From MED-G105 sp965263305 (GTDB lineage: Bacteria > Pseudomonadota > Alphaproteobacteria > Caulobacterales > Parvularculaceae): a stretch of 64,000 nt of DNA. The DNA lies in contig OZ253666.1 of assembly GCA_965263305.1 (NCBI GenBank), forward strand, positions 1,488,001-1,552,000. The letters are read 5' to 3'. Shown one piece after another: positions 1-8,311 of the stretch. Positions within the stretch are counted from its first letter, which is position 1; each line of letters starts with the position of its first letter. The notes below the pieces were generated by a model, which was given only the letters and a program-made list of their open reading frames with translations, had not been told where the DNA came from and did no database searches. Both the position numbers and the translations under genes were made by a program.

Positions 1-1
1 T

Positions 2-715
2 CCATATTTGTTGTTGCTGATTTCCGGCGGACACTCGCAATTGCTCGCGGTTGACGGCGTGGACGCCTTTGAACGTTTGGGCTCAACCATCGACGACGCC
101 GCTGGCGAAGCGTTCGACAAGACCGCCAAATTATTGGGGCTCGGACAACCTGGCGGTCCGCATGTCGAGGCGGCCGCCCGCCGAGGCGACCCAAAACGAC
201 ACGAGTTACCGCGCCCGCTTTTAAAACGACCCGGATGTGACTTCTCTTTTTCGGGGTTGAAAACAGCCGTTCGATTAGCCGCAGAAGACGCGGCAAAGAC
301 AGGGGCGGAAACACCCGCTGCGCGAGATCAAACCATCGCCGACATCGCCGCCTCGTTTCAGGCCGCAGTCGCCCGCCACCTCGCCGAACGCACCATCCGC
401 GCCATGGCGCTCTTTGAAAAAACCCGAGGGGCGCGCCGCCTCGTCGTGGCGGGGGGCGTTGCGGCGAACGCGGCGATTGGATCGGCCCTACGCGAGGCGG
501 CCGAGGCGCGGGGTTGGCGCATGACGGCGCCGCCAGCGAAATATTGCACCGATAACGGGGCGATGATCGCCTGGGCGGGATTGGAACGCGCTGCAGTCGG
601 CCTGACCCCCGCCTTTGACGAGGCGATCGCAACAGCGCCAAAAGCGCGATGGCCCCTTGCACCGCCGGTAGCGAACAACGCCATTGGCGGCGGCAAGAAA
701 GGGCCAAAGGCTTGA
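2..715 (+). CDS. tsaD: tRNA N6-adenosine threonylcarbamoyltransferase, 3' part
   Basis: Transfers the threonylcarbamoyl group to A37 of tRNAs reading ANN codons, together with TsaB and TsaE in the cytoplasm. The reading frame is open from the left edge, so the start and the N-terminal metal-binding HxxxH part lie outside the window. Visible family motifs are LLLISGGHSQL at the very start, the LGQPGGPHVEAAA segment, FSFSGLKTAV, VAGGVAANAAI and the C-terminal CTDNGAMIAWAG. About 237 residues remain of a family usually near 340-360. In many alphaproteobacteria gpsA follows directly, but here the next gene is a convergent histidine kinase 13 bp away, with a short inverted repeat (716-729) at the junction. 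Confidence 0.96.
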   Translation, partial: PYLLLLISGGHSQLLAVDGVDAFERLGSTIDDAAGEAFDKTAKLLGLGQPGGPHVEAAARRGDPKRHELPRPLLKRPGCDFSFSGLKTAVRLAAEDAAKTGAETPAARDQTIADIAASFQAAVARHLAERTIRAMALFEKTRGARRLVVAGGVAANAAIGSALREAAEARGWRMTAPPAKYCTDNGAMIAWAGLERAAVGLTPAFDEAIATAPKARWPLAPPVANNAIGGGKKGPKA

Positions 716-728
716 ACTATCAAGATAG

Positions 729-3335
729 TCAAGCGGCTGCGCTCACGTCGGCCCATTCAGCGATAGACGCGTTTAAATAGTCTGATCTAATTGGCTTACT
801 GATATAATCGTCAAAGCCTTGATCAATCAAATCCTCACGACTACCTTCAATCGCATGTGCTGTGACGGCTATAATTGGGGTTTTCGTCGCGCCCGTCCGC
901 ACATCAAACGCCCGCATAGCCTTCAACGCCTCAACCCCATCCATTACCGGCATGCTGATATCCATCAACACAAGGTCAAATTTCTGGAGTTTATAGAGGT
1001 TGTAGGCTGCCCGGCCATCATTCGCGAAGGTTAACTCAAATACCTCCGTATCAATCATATTTTGGATGACAAGTTGATTGACTTCGTTATCCTCGGCGAT
1101 CAGTATTCTCTTCAAATCACTGGCGCTGTTCTCTGTCGCCGCTTCCATTGTATCGGCCGATGATGGTGCACCGTCCAAATCCGTTTCCAACTCGCTGATG
1201 AGCCCTGACAATCGTTCGCCTGTCAGGACCTGGCAAATACTCGACATCAGCGCTTCGGACCGCACAGGCTTCGTCAAGAATTCTGTTACACCCATTTCTT
1301 TAAACTGTTGGGCGACGCCGTCGCCATCAACTGAGGACAGCACAACGACCGGTATTTTCTCAAGCGACGGAATTTCTCTCACCTGTTGAACAAGCGCAGC
1401 GCCGTCGACGTCCGGCATATGGTAATCCGTAAGAAGGAGCTCAAATGGAACATTGTCTTTTTCAGCCTGCTGCAGTTCGCGCACAGCATCGTCACCACTC
1501 TCAACCGCCCGGACAGTCGCCCCCCAGCCGGATAACTGCTCCACGAGGATCGTTCTATTAACCTGTAAATCATCGACAACCAGAATTTTGACGCCCCTAA
1601 GGTCTGCTTTGTGCTTGGTTGCCGCTGGCGTCCGGATGTCTTTGATCGGCAGATCGACTTCAAACCAAAAAGTAGATCCATCGCCGTGCACCGATGAAAC
1701 GCCAATCTCGCCTTTCATCGCCGTGATAAGGCTACGGGTGATGGTAAGACCTAGCCCTGTTCCACCGTATTTTCGCGTCGTGGTGCTCTCTGCTTGAGTG
1801 AACTCATTAAAGATTTTCCCAACTTTTTCTTCTGCAATGCCGATGCCCGTATCTTCGACGGTCACCCGAATACGGGCTTTCCCGTCGACTGGAACCGCCG
1901 ATACATCGATTAGAACATACCCATCATGGGTGAATTTAATCGCATTACCCACTAAATTCGTAATCGCCTGACGAAAGCGCCCGGCATCACCCAAGACACT
2001 GGATGGCAAGGTCGGCGCACATCGCACGACCAGCTCAATACCCTTATCGCGAGCGGTTCCGCCGAGAAGCGCCGCCACATCTTCGACCGCCGCTCTGACA
2101 TCAAATGGCGCTTTATCGAGCTCCATTTTTCCAGCTTCGATCTTAGAAAAGTCGAGAATGTCATTGATGATCGTCACCAACGCTTCGCCCGATTTATAAA
2201 TCGTATCCACAAAGGTGGTTTGTTTCTCGTCCAACGGCGTGTTGCGCAGCAATTCAGTCATGCCGAGCACGCCATTCATTGGTGTACGAATTTCATGACT
2301 CATCGACGCCAAAAATTCCGATTTTGCAATACTCGCCTGCTCAGCGCTTTTCCGCGCCGCTTGCAGCGGATTCACCAACATGAAACGCGACACAAGACCA
2401 ATGGAAACCGCCATCACGAAAGAAGCGATGATAATCGCGAATATTGTCGACCGACGAAACGCCTCGATATCAGCATGAAGCAGTTTCTTATCGACAATCA
2501 CGCCGATGCGCCAAGATGATAATTGAGCGCCGCCCAACGGGGTTAAGTCGAGAATTTTCTCAGCCCCACCCATTGTAATGGTCTGAATCGTCGAGCTTAA
2601 ATCAATACCCCCGGCGCTAATAAGCGAGCGCATGTTGACGCCAATTTTATCTTTATCTTGATGAACTAAAATATCCCCATCGGAATTGAGCAAAAAGACT
2701 GACTCAATAGACGCATCGTGGTTGGTTTCCAAAAGCTCAATAACGTCATCGACGAGCACGTCGTTGGCGACAACGCCCTCAACAACGCCGTCTTTAATCA
2801 GGGGACGCGTGATCGTGAGAATGACGCTGCCGCTGGTGAGCGCAAGATATGGGTCCGTGACAATCGTCCGTCCCGCCTCTACCGCGTCGATATACCAAGG
2901 CCTCACACGTGGATCGTAGTCGCTAGACAGTTTCCGTCTAGGTGAGTTTGTCCACTGACCATCTTCCTGCGCGTACATCGCATCAACAAAACTATTCGCG
3001 AGCGCTGGCTGACTTAAGATTTCAAAGACTTCCGAATCATCCTCCCGGCGCACCAATGCGTCGTGACTAGCATTGGTAAGCTGGATCATGCCATCCAACC
3101 AGTTCTCGACGCCCCAAGCGATGGATTCTCCAAAAACAGCAAGCTGTTCGCGCGATTGTTCTTCCTTCGCGGTCGTGAACATTCGGACGTTATATGAAGC
3201 GTAGAGAAAAATGATGCCAACGATCAGAGTGGTCGATACGAACACCGCCGTTAACATAAGACGGTTTTCAGCCCCTCCGCTATCACCGTCTTTTTGATTT
3301 TTGCGATCGACTGATACGCGACGCCGAAACGGCAT
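729..3335 (-). CDS. hybrid sensor histidine kinase with Cache sensor and two receiver domains
   Basis: An 868-residue membrane-bound two-component phosphorelay kinase. In order: a basic N-terminus, one membrane helix near residues 27-48, a periplasmic dCache-like sensor (about 55-295, containing DPRVRPWYIDA), and a second helix (about 296-318). Then come a HisKA domain with MSHEIRTPMNG (the phospho-acceptor His), a HATPase with NLVGNAIKFT, DTGIGI and GTGLGL, and two receiver domains. REC1 has LLLTDYHMPDVDG and LTKPVR; REC2 has LVLMDISMPVMDG and DDYISKPIR. No output domain or Hpt is fused, so a separate Hpt or response regulator elsewhere is inferred. The sensed ligand cannot be told; Cache domains often bind small organic acids or amino acids. 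The gene sits between tsaD and gpsA, usually neighbours, so it looks inserted. Confidence 0.93.
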   Translation of the reverse strand: MPFRRRVSVDRKNQKDGDSGGAENRLMLTAVFVSTTLIVGIIFLYASYNVRMFTTAKEEQSREQLAVFGESIAWGVENWLDGMIQLTNASHDALVRREDDSEVFEILSQPALANSFVDAMYAQEDGQWTNSPRRKLSSDYDPRVRPWYIDAVEAGRTIVTDPYLALTSGSVILTITRPLIKDGVVEGVVANDVLVDDVIELLETNHDASIESVFLLNSDGDILVHQDKDKIGVNMRSLISAGGIDLSSTIQTITMGGAEKILDLTPLGGAQLSSWRIGVIVDKKLLHADIEAFRRSTIFAIIIASFVMAVSIGLVSRFMLVNPLQAARKSAEQASIAKSEFLASMSHEIRTPMNGVLGMTELLRNTPLDEKQTTFVDTIYKSGEALVTIINDILDFSKIEAGKMELDKAPFDVRAAVEDVAALLGGTARDKGIELVVRCAPTLPSSVLGDAGRFRQAITNLVGNAIKFTHDGYVLIDVSAVPVDGKARIRVTVEDTGIGIAEEKVGKIFNEFTQAESTTTRKYGGTGLGLTITRSLITAMKGEIGVSSVHGDGSTFWFEVDLPIKDIRTPAATKHKADLRGVKILVVDDLQVNRTILVEQLSGWGATVRAVESGDDAVRELQQAEKDNVPFELLLTDYHMPDVDGAALVQQVREIPSLEKIPVVVLSSVDGDGVAQQFKEMGVTEFLTKPVRSEALMSSICQVLTGERLSGLISELETDLDGAPSSADTMEAATENSASDLKRILIAEDNEVNQLVIQNMIDTEVFELTFANDGRAAYNLYKLQKFDLVLMDISMPVMDGVEALKAMRAFDVRTGATKTPIIAVTAHAIEGSREDLIDQGFDDYISKPIRSDYLNASIAEWADVSAAA

Positions 3336-3437
3336 AGTATTTTCCTAAAATTCCCCAACTTTCTGCTACCTAAACTTCACCAGGAGATCCTTAATTTTGG
3401 ATTTACATAATGGGAAACCCTTTGCCCGATACCGCCA

Positions 3438-3474
3438 ATAAAAAACGCGGAAGCCGAGGGAGCGGCTTCCGCGT
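3438..3474 (-). terminator. rho-independent terminator of the 37-residue membrane peptide gene
   Basis: A perfect 12-bp stem (3445-3456 with 3463-3474) encloses a 6-nt loop. On the minus strand it is followed by TTTTTATT. It lies 117 bp downstream of the small minus-strand gene at 3591-3704 and upstream of the histidine kinase, so it separates those two transcripts. Confidence 0.85.
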
Positions 3475-3590
3475 CTTCAGATCATCATCCGGTCGGGGAG
3501 CATATTCGCCATTGGGCGGGGCAGCCCAGGTTGGGGAGGGGCGGCGAATATTGACCAGTTGATGAATTACTAGGTCGTCATTGATCGCAC

Positions 3591-3704
3591 TTAGACGATG
3601 ACGCCCTGTGTGGCGAAATCGACGACGACCCAAAGGACGCCGCCAACGGTGGCTGTCAAAGCCAGACCAGCAAGGGCCTGGATAGTTGCGGTAATCGAGT
3701 TCAT
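3591..3704 (-). CDS. 37-residue single-span membrane peptide
   Basis: A small gene: ATG at 3704, stop TAA at 3593-3591. The product begins MNSITATIQALAGLAL, has a hydrophobic stretch (about residues 8-29) rich in Gly, Val, Leu and Ala, then a short polar tail FATQGVIV. A purine-rich ribosome site (AAAGAGAAA) sits 5-13 nt before the ATG. A promoter-like pair (TTGACC, 17 bp, TAAATA) lies 47-75 bp upstream, and a strong terminator lies downstream. These three signals together make a real gene likely even though the coding length is tiny. One membrane helix is predicted. I do not recognise the family. A toxin-like or membrane-partner role is possible but unsupported. Confidence 0.6.
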   Translation of the reverse strand: MNSITATIQALAGLALTATVGGVLWVVVDFATQGVIV

Positions 3705-3750
3705 GGCTGTTTCTCTTTGTTTTTTAACGCCGCTTTTTTGCGACGCAGCA

Positions 3751-3779
3751 TATTTAGGCATTCAGGAAACACTGGTCAA
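3751..3779 (-). promoter_or_regulatory. sigma70-type promoter for the 37-residue peptide gene
   Basis: On the minus strand TTGACC (3779-3774) and TAAATA (3756-3751) are separated by exactly 17 bp, a good match to the vegetative consensus. The ATG at 3704 follows 46 bp after the -10. Confidence 0.6.
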
Positions 3780-3955
3780 TGAATATTTTCTATAATGTTC
3801 AGAATTTATTCTGCAAATGCCATTGCGCCTCTCAGGCGGACCATTTGAGGGGCGAATTTTCATGCGCACCGGCCGGCCCTCGGCCACGCGATAAGCAGAA
3901 CCGCCGGTGTGGCGACCCGGTCGAATGCATGAGGGGCGAAGAAGAGGAAAACAGA

Positions 3956-4582
3956 TTAAACGCCTGATTTTGCGCACATTTTTCGATAAGCGAATGCGTC
4001 TAGGATTAAATCTGTAACATCGTCGAGCTCAACGCTGAGAGCTTGATAGTCGCCCTCGTGGAAAACCGCTGAGGTGGTGAAACGAAACGCGGCATCCTGA
4101 ATCAATCGGGCTGTTTTCATCGGGTCGCCGATCGCAAAATCCCCCGACGCCTCCCCCGCCAACAGAATATCTCCCAGAATTGAGGATTCAGCGCGCTCCC
4201 ATTCCAGCGCGAACATCGGGCGATCGTTTAGGATTTCTTGGGCCAGTTCAAAGGCTTTCGGCCGGTCGTGGAACCGGTCATAGGCGAGTTTAAATTTTTC
4301 CCGCAAAAACGTGCGCAGCTTTTTCGGCGGGTTTTTCTTGGACGCAGCGATTGTTTTTAATCGTGCGATCTGTTCGGCACGAATACCGCCGACAATCGCT
4401 TCGGCGATATCCATCTTCGACGGAAAGTACCGGTATAGATTGCCCGTGGACATGCTACAGTCCTTGGCGATTTCAGACATGGTCGTTTTATTGTACCCAT
4501 AATGCATGAACCGCTCTCGCGCAGCTTTTCTGATCTGAAGCGCGATATCGTCCGGCGTTTCTTTTTGCTCTTTTGTCGCCAT
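3956..4582 (-). CDS. TetR/AcrR family transcriptional regulator
   Basis: A 208-residue one-component repressor. The N-terminal helix-turn-helix (about residues 17-65) is clear: AARERFMHYGYNKTTMSEIA, then CSMSTGNLYRYFPSK. The ligand-binding C-terminal half is all helical and not assignable to a subfamily. It is divergent from gpsA (82 bp between starts). The intervening DNA contains an inverted repeat CATCGA...TCGATG (4621-4626 and 4636-4641) that could be an operator. Its target is unknown: the closest co-directional gene is the 37-residue membrane peptide, 250 bp downstream with its own promoter, so the two are probably not one transcript. Confidence 0.9.
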   Translation of the reverse strand: MATKEQKETPDDIALQIRKAARERFMHYGYNKTTMSEIAKDCSMSTGNLYRYFPSKMDIAEAIVGGIRAEQIARLKTIAASKKNPPKKLRTFLREKFKLAYDRFHDRPKAFELAQEILNDRPMFALEWERAESSILGDILLAGEASGDFAIGDPMKTARLIQDAAFRFTTSAVFHEGDYQALSVELDDVTDLILDAFAYRKMCAKSGV

Positions 4583-4664
4583 CTCTTCGCCCTACGCTGA
4601 GAACATCCCTCCCCCTGGGACATCGACTATGTTAATCGATGAATAAAACGTTCAGTAATCACTA

Positions 4665-5720
4665 ATGTCAAACGTCAACCCTCCAACCAATCCACCCTTA
4701 GACGCCCAATCCGCCAATTCCTTTGCGTCAATCGGCGTGATCGGGGGCGGCGCCTGGGGCACAGCGTTGGCCCAACTTTGCGCCGTTAACGGAGCGGAGG
4801 TGACGTTATGGGCTCGCGAAGAAGAGGTAGTAAACGGCGTCAACGCCCAAAATGAAAACCCTGTCTATCTAAAAGGCGAGCCCCTGCACCCGTCGATCCG
4901 CGCGACAAACAAGATGGGCGATCTAACCGGGCGAGAGGCGTTTGTCTTCACGACACCGGCGCAATTCGCCCGGCGCGTTCTGCCCGAATTGCGCGCCGTT
5001 GCTAAGGAAAACGCGCCCGTCGCGCTTTGCTCAAAAGGGATCGAACAAGAAACGGGCTTGATGCAATCGGAAGTATTGGCTGATCTATGGCCGTCGGCGC
5101 GACCCGCCGCTTTATCGGGCCCGAGCTTTGCCCGGGACGTTGTCAAAGGCCTGCCGACGGCGGTCACCCTCGCCTGCAAGGATAGCGCGCTTGGCGCACG
5201 GTGGATGGCGACGATCGGCACGGCGCGTTTCCGGCCCTATCTTTCGGACGATATCCTGGGGGCGGAACTCGGCGGCGCGGTGAAAAATGTCCTCGCCATC
5301 GCGGCGGGGGCGGTTGTCGGCATGGGGTTCGGAGACAGCGCCCGAGCAGCGCTCATCGCCCGGGGGTTCGTAGAATTCACCCGCCTCGGGCGCGCCCTTG
5401 GCGCAAAGCCTGAGACCATGGGCGGGCTGTCGGGCCTTGGCGATTTAATTCTGACAACGGGCTCATTGCAGTCACGCAACATGTCTCTCGGCGTCGAGCT
5501 TGGAAAAGGGCGCGCGCTTCAAGACATCCTTGACGAACGAAACACCGTGAGTGAGGGGGTCGCGACGGCGCCGGCCATTAAGCAGCTGGCAAAGAATGCC
5601 GGGATCGATATGCCAATCTGCGAAGGCGTCGCCGCCCTCGTTTCCGGCCAAGTTGATCTGAATAGCCTTGTCAATGATCTGTTATCGCGCCCGTTCCGGG
5701 CGGAAATTGACGCTAGTTAG
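4665..5720 (+). CDS. gpsA: glycerol-3-phosphate dehydrogenase [NAD(P)+]
   Basis: Reduces dihydroxyacetone phosphate to sn-glycerol 3-phosphate for phospholipid synthesis in the cytoplasm. Motifs: the Rossmann loop GVIGGGAWGTALAQL, VALCSKGIE, LSGPSFARDV, the catalytic-lysine region GGAVKNVLAIAAG, and LSGLGDLILT. At 351 residues it is longer than usual because about 22 polar residues precede the Rossmann strand. No better internal start is visible, so the ATG at 4665 is kept, though a later start cannot be excluded. Confidence 0.95.
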   Translation: MSNVNPPTNPPLDAQSANSFASIGVIGGGAWGTALAQLCAVNGAEVTLWAREEEVVNGVNAQNENPVYLKGEPLHPSIRATNKMGDLTGREAFVFTTPAQFARRVLPELRAVAKENAPVALCSKGIEQETGLMQSEVLADLWPSARPAALSGPSFARDVVKGLPTAVTLACKDSALGARWMATIGTARFRPYLSDDILGAELGGAVKNVLAIAAGAVVGMGFGDSARAALIARGFVEFTRLGRALGAKPETMGGLSGLGDLILTTGSLQSRNMSLGVELGKGRALQDILDERNTVSEGVATAPAIKQLAKNAGIDMPICEGVAALVSGQVDLNSLVNDLLSRPFRAEIDAS

Positions 5721-5786
5721 CGACACGCATTTGCGATGAGCCAGCAACATGCCGCGCCCGAATTCAGTCAGTTTTAGCGGGAGACG

Positions 5787-6179
5787 TTAGCCAGCGCGTT
5801 TACGCAGCTGGCGATACCGACGGCAAGAGCCTTCATAAGGCTTCTTGGCCAACTGAGCGTTCCACCCAGCAGTCCACGCATCAGCGCCAGCGCGATCGCC
5901 AATGGCGCGGCATTGGCTATAGCCGGTCTCGTAGCGGGAGTTCATAACGTTGATCTGGCGGCCCGCGACATCGGCCGCGCGCCCGGCCAAATCGAACGCA
6001 GCGTCATAGCATTGGCAAATCACGTCGCCGCCTGCCGATCCAATGGCGTCGATGGGGTCAATGCGCTTGGCGACAGCCGCCTGGGCAGAGCCAGAGCCGC
6101 TGGCGTTGATCATGAAAAAAGCGGCAGCCGCCACAACGAGCAACGCCAAGATTCCGCCAAAAATCATCTCGATCTTCAT
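5787..6179 (-). CDS. membrane-anchored CQCY/GWNA-motif protein, copy A
   Basis: A 130-residue protein of unknown function. The N-terminus is MKIEMIFGGILAL followed by a hydrophobic helix to about residue 26, then a Ser/Gly/Ala-rich linker, so it is an uncleaved anchor or signal sequence with an exported domain. The mature part carries CQCYDAAFDLAG, a GYSQCRAIGD segment and AWTAGWNAQL, ending with a Cys (GSCRRYR). Four cysteines could form disulfides in the periplasm. The neighbouring minus-strand gene at 6360-6785 is a clear paralogue with the same motif order. The two promoters also match (see 6214-6242). I do not recognise the family. It lies convergent to gpsA. Confidence 0.75.
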   Translation of the reverse strand: MKIEMIFGGILALLVVAAAAFFMINASGSGSAQAAVAKRIDPIDAIGSAGGDVICQCYDAAFDLAGRAADVAGRQINVMNSRYETGYSQCRAIGDRAGADAWTAGWNAQLAKKPYEGSCRRYRQLRKRAG

Positions 6180-6213
6180 GAGGGCCTACCTTCGGACAAC
6201 AAATTCTTAACGA

Positions 6214-6242
6214 ACTATAACCTCAAGCCTGCGCGGCGCAAA
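6214..6242 (-). promoter_or_regulatory. promoter of CQCY copy A, matching that of copy B
   Basis: On the minus strand TTTGCG (6242-6237), a 17-bp spacer and TATAGT (6219-6214) are followed by TCGTTAA. The same layout with TTTGCG, 18 bp, TATACT, TCGTTAA precedes copy B. Conservation between two otherwise different upstream regions supports a true promoter. Confidence 0.6.
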
Positions 6243-6359
6243 GAAGTTCGTTTGGTTCAAAAAACCTCTGAAAACGCAAAGCCACCCTATTGGTCCGCCA
6301 TAGGGCGGCATTTCGGCAACAGGATGACGAAAAAGCCCGCCGCTCGCCCCGACATGTTT

Positions 6360-6785
6360 TTAGTCGAGGGAGATTTTTTCCCGGCGGAAATAGGCGGGAC
6401 ATCCCACTTGACCGTCGCTGGAAGACAGCCGGGCGTTCCATCCATCGGTCCAAGCATTGCCGGCTTTTGGGTCACTGAGGGCCCGGCACTGCTTGTAGCC
6501 CGCGCGGAATTGGGCGGAGGAAACATCCACCCCGGTGCCCGCGAGAGCGAAGCCTTGCATGTAGCACTGACAGCGCGGATCGGCCTCGATGCGTTCAAAA
6601 TGCGTGAATTCTCCAGCTAAAAGGTCGCCATCGGCGACCGGGGCGCTGAGCGTTGGTGAGGGCGATAACGCCGCCCCGGTTTGCGCCGAGCCGGCCCCCG
6701 CCGGGGCAAAGGAACTTGCAGAAACGAACGCCGCCACAAGCACAAACAGCGCGAGTAATCCGCCAATCATCATTTCGAGTTTCAT
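6360..6785 (-). CDS. membrane-anchored CQCY/GWNA-motif protein, copy B
   Basis: A 141-residue paralogue of the protein at 5787-6179. It starts MKLEMMIGGLLAL, with a hydrophobic helix to about residue 23. A longer Ala/Pro/Ser linker (about residues 24-55) leads to the shared domain: CQCYMQGFALAG, GYKQCRALSD, AWTDGWNARL and a final Cys in VGCPAYF. The cysteine pattern (CxC, QC, late C) is preserved between the copies while the linkers differ, which suggests structural disulfides. The start ATG at 6785 lies 49 bp from the -10 box. The function is not known. Tandem position and matching promoters imply co-expression from separate transcripts. Confidence 0.75.
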   Translation of the reverse strand: MKLEMMIGGLLALFVLVAAFVSASSFAPAGAGSAQTGAALSPSPTLSAPVADGDLLAGEFTHFERIEADPRCQCYMQGFALAGTGVDVSSAQFRAGYKQCRALSDPKAGNAWTDGWNARLSSSDGQVGCPAYFRREKISLD

Positions 6786-6833
6786 GCGCCCACCCTTTAC
6801 CGCATTATCTACCGGATCGTTGATCGTTAACGA

Positions 6834-6863
6834 AGTATAACCCGGCGATCGCCATCACGCAAA
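6834..6863 (-). promoter_or_regulatory. promoter of CQCY copy B
   Basis: Minus strand: TTTGCG (6863-6858), 18-bp spacer, TATACT (6839-6834), then TCGTTAACG. Compare the copy A promoter at 6214-6242. Confidence 0.6.
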
Positions 6864-6890
6864 GGCGGATCCGACCCTCGCGGACCTCGA

Positions 6891-8117
6891 TTAGTGCTGG
6901 CCGCGGCGCGCGAGGAGTTTCAGGCGCAGGGCATTCAGGGTGATAAACCCTGCCGCATCGGCCTGGTCGTAGACCGCATCCTCCTCAAAGGTGACATGGG
7001 CCATCGAATAGAGGGATTTCGGTGATGTGCGCCCAATCACCCGCGCTGAGCCCTTATAAAGCTTCAACCGCACCCGGCCTTCGACATGCTCCTGGCTTTT
7101 ATCGATGAGGGCTTGCAGCATCTCGCGCTCTGGCGAGAACCAGAAGCCATTGTAAACGAGCTCCGCATAGCGCGGCATCAGCTCATCCTTTAGATGGCCC
7201 GCCCCGCCATCGAGAGTGATTTGCTCGATGCCCCGATGGGCGGCGAGCAATACGGCGCCGCCGGGCGTTTCATAAACGCCCCGGGATTTCATGCCCACAA
7301 ACCGGTTTTCAACAAAATCGAGGCGGCCAATGCCATGGCGCCCACCATATTCGTTCAGGGCGGTCAAAAGCGCCGCCGGCGAGAGCGCTTCCCCGTTCAC
7401 CGCGACGGGGTCGCCGCCTTTAAAATCGATCTCGATAATTTCCGGCTCATCAGGCGCTTTTTCGGGGTCAACCGTACGCTGATAAACGTAATCCGGTGCT
7501 TCTTCGGCCGGATCTTCCAGCACTTTTCCTTCAGAAGACGTATGCAAAAGATTGGCGTCAACGGAGAACGGCGCTTCGCCGCGCTTGTCTTTCGGCACGT
7601 CAACCTGGTGCGCCTCAGCCCAGGCGATAAGCTTAGTCCGGCTTGTCAGATCCCAATCCCGCCAGGGAGCGATCACTTTAATATCCGGGTTCAGGGCGTA
7701 GGCGGAAAGTTCAAACCGCACCTGATCATTGCCCTTGCCGGTGGCGCCATGGGCGATCGCGTCGGCGCCGGTTTCCTTGGCGATCTCAACCAACCGCTTA
7801 GAGATCAACGGCCGCGCGATGGAGGTGCCGAGCTGGTATTCCCCTTCATAAAGGGCGTTCGCCCGCATCATGGGGAACACATAGTCCCGCACGAATTCTT
7901 CGCGCAGATCCTCGATAAAAATTTCGGAGACGCCGGCGCGTTCCGCCTTGCCCCGCACGGGCGCCAATTCCTCCCCCTGGCCGAGGTCGGCGGTGAAGGT
8001 GACCACGTCGCAGTTATACTCGACCTTCAACCACTTCAGGATGACCGAGGTATCAAGGCCGCCGGAATAGGCGAGGACGATTTTCTTGATCGGGGTATCA
8101 GAGGCATGGTTTGACAC
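6891..8117 (-). CDS. argG: argininosuccinate synthase
   Basis: Joins citrulline and aspartate using ATP, the penultimate step of arginine synthesis. Motifs: the PP-loop LAYSGGLDTSVILKWL at the N-terminus, FTADLGQGEE, AHGATGKGNDQVRFE, and VENRFVGMKSRGVYETPGG. The frame stays open upstream to an ATG at 8171, but that would add 18 poorly conserved residues. A GTG at 8117 gives 408 residues beginning VSNHASDTPIKKIVLAYSGG, the usual family length, with AGGAG 13 nt before it. A 9-bp stem hairpin (8219-8227 with 8245-8253) lies in the upstream region without a T-run. Confidence 0.95.
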   Translation of the reverse strand: MSNHASDTPIKKIVLAYSGGLDTSVILKWLKVEYNCDVVTFTADLGQGEELAPVRGKAERAGVSEIFIEDLREEFVRDYVFPMMRANALYEGEYQLGTSIARPLISKRLVEIAKETGADAIAHGATGKGNDQVRFELSAYALNPDIKVIAPWRDWDLTSRTKLIAWAEAHQVDVPKDKRGEAPFSVDANLLHTSSEGKVLEDPAEEAPDYVYQRTVDPEKAPDEPEIIEIDFKGGDPVAVNGEALSPAALLTALNEYGGRHGIGRLDFVENRFVGMKSRGVYETPGGAVLLAAHRGIEQITLDGGAGHLKDELMPRYAELVYNGFWFSPEREMLQALIDKSQEHVEGRVRLKLYKGSARVIGRTSPKSLYSMAHVTFEEDAVYDQADAAGFITLNALRLKLLARRGQH

Positions 8118-8311
8118 GAGGCGGCGCGAGCTCCTGCTGTAGGGAATTGAAGATCGGTGATCGATCCACACCCATAGCCGCGAGACCGCGCCAACGCAAA
8201 GTCACAAATCGAGAAGGGAGCCGACCGACCGCCGGTCAAGTCCCCGGTCGGCTAACTATTTGATCGTGGGGCGGGCGCCAGGGCCCAACTCAATCGAATA
8301 TCCGTGGAGGA

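Noticed and set aside
716..729. Inverted repeat between tsaD and the kinase as a terminator
   Set aside because: Only a 6-bp AT-rich stem with a 2-nt loop and no T-run.
5787..6785. Entry-exclusion or conjugation lipoproteins
   Set aside because: There is no lipobox in either CQCY protein and no conjugation gene nearby.
7194..8114. A 306-codon open frame on the plus strand
   Set aside because: It lies entirely opposite argG, whose motifs are unmistakable, and has no domain of its own.
8219..8253. 9-bp stem between argG and the exported-protein gene as a terminator or attenuator
   Set aside because: The loop is 17 nt and no T-run follows on either strand; no leader peptide is visible.
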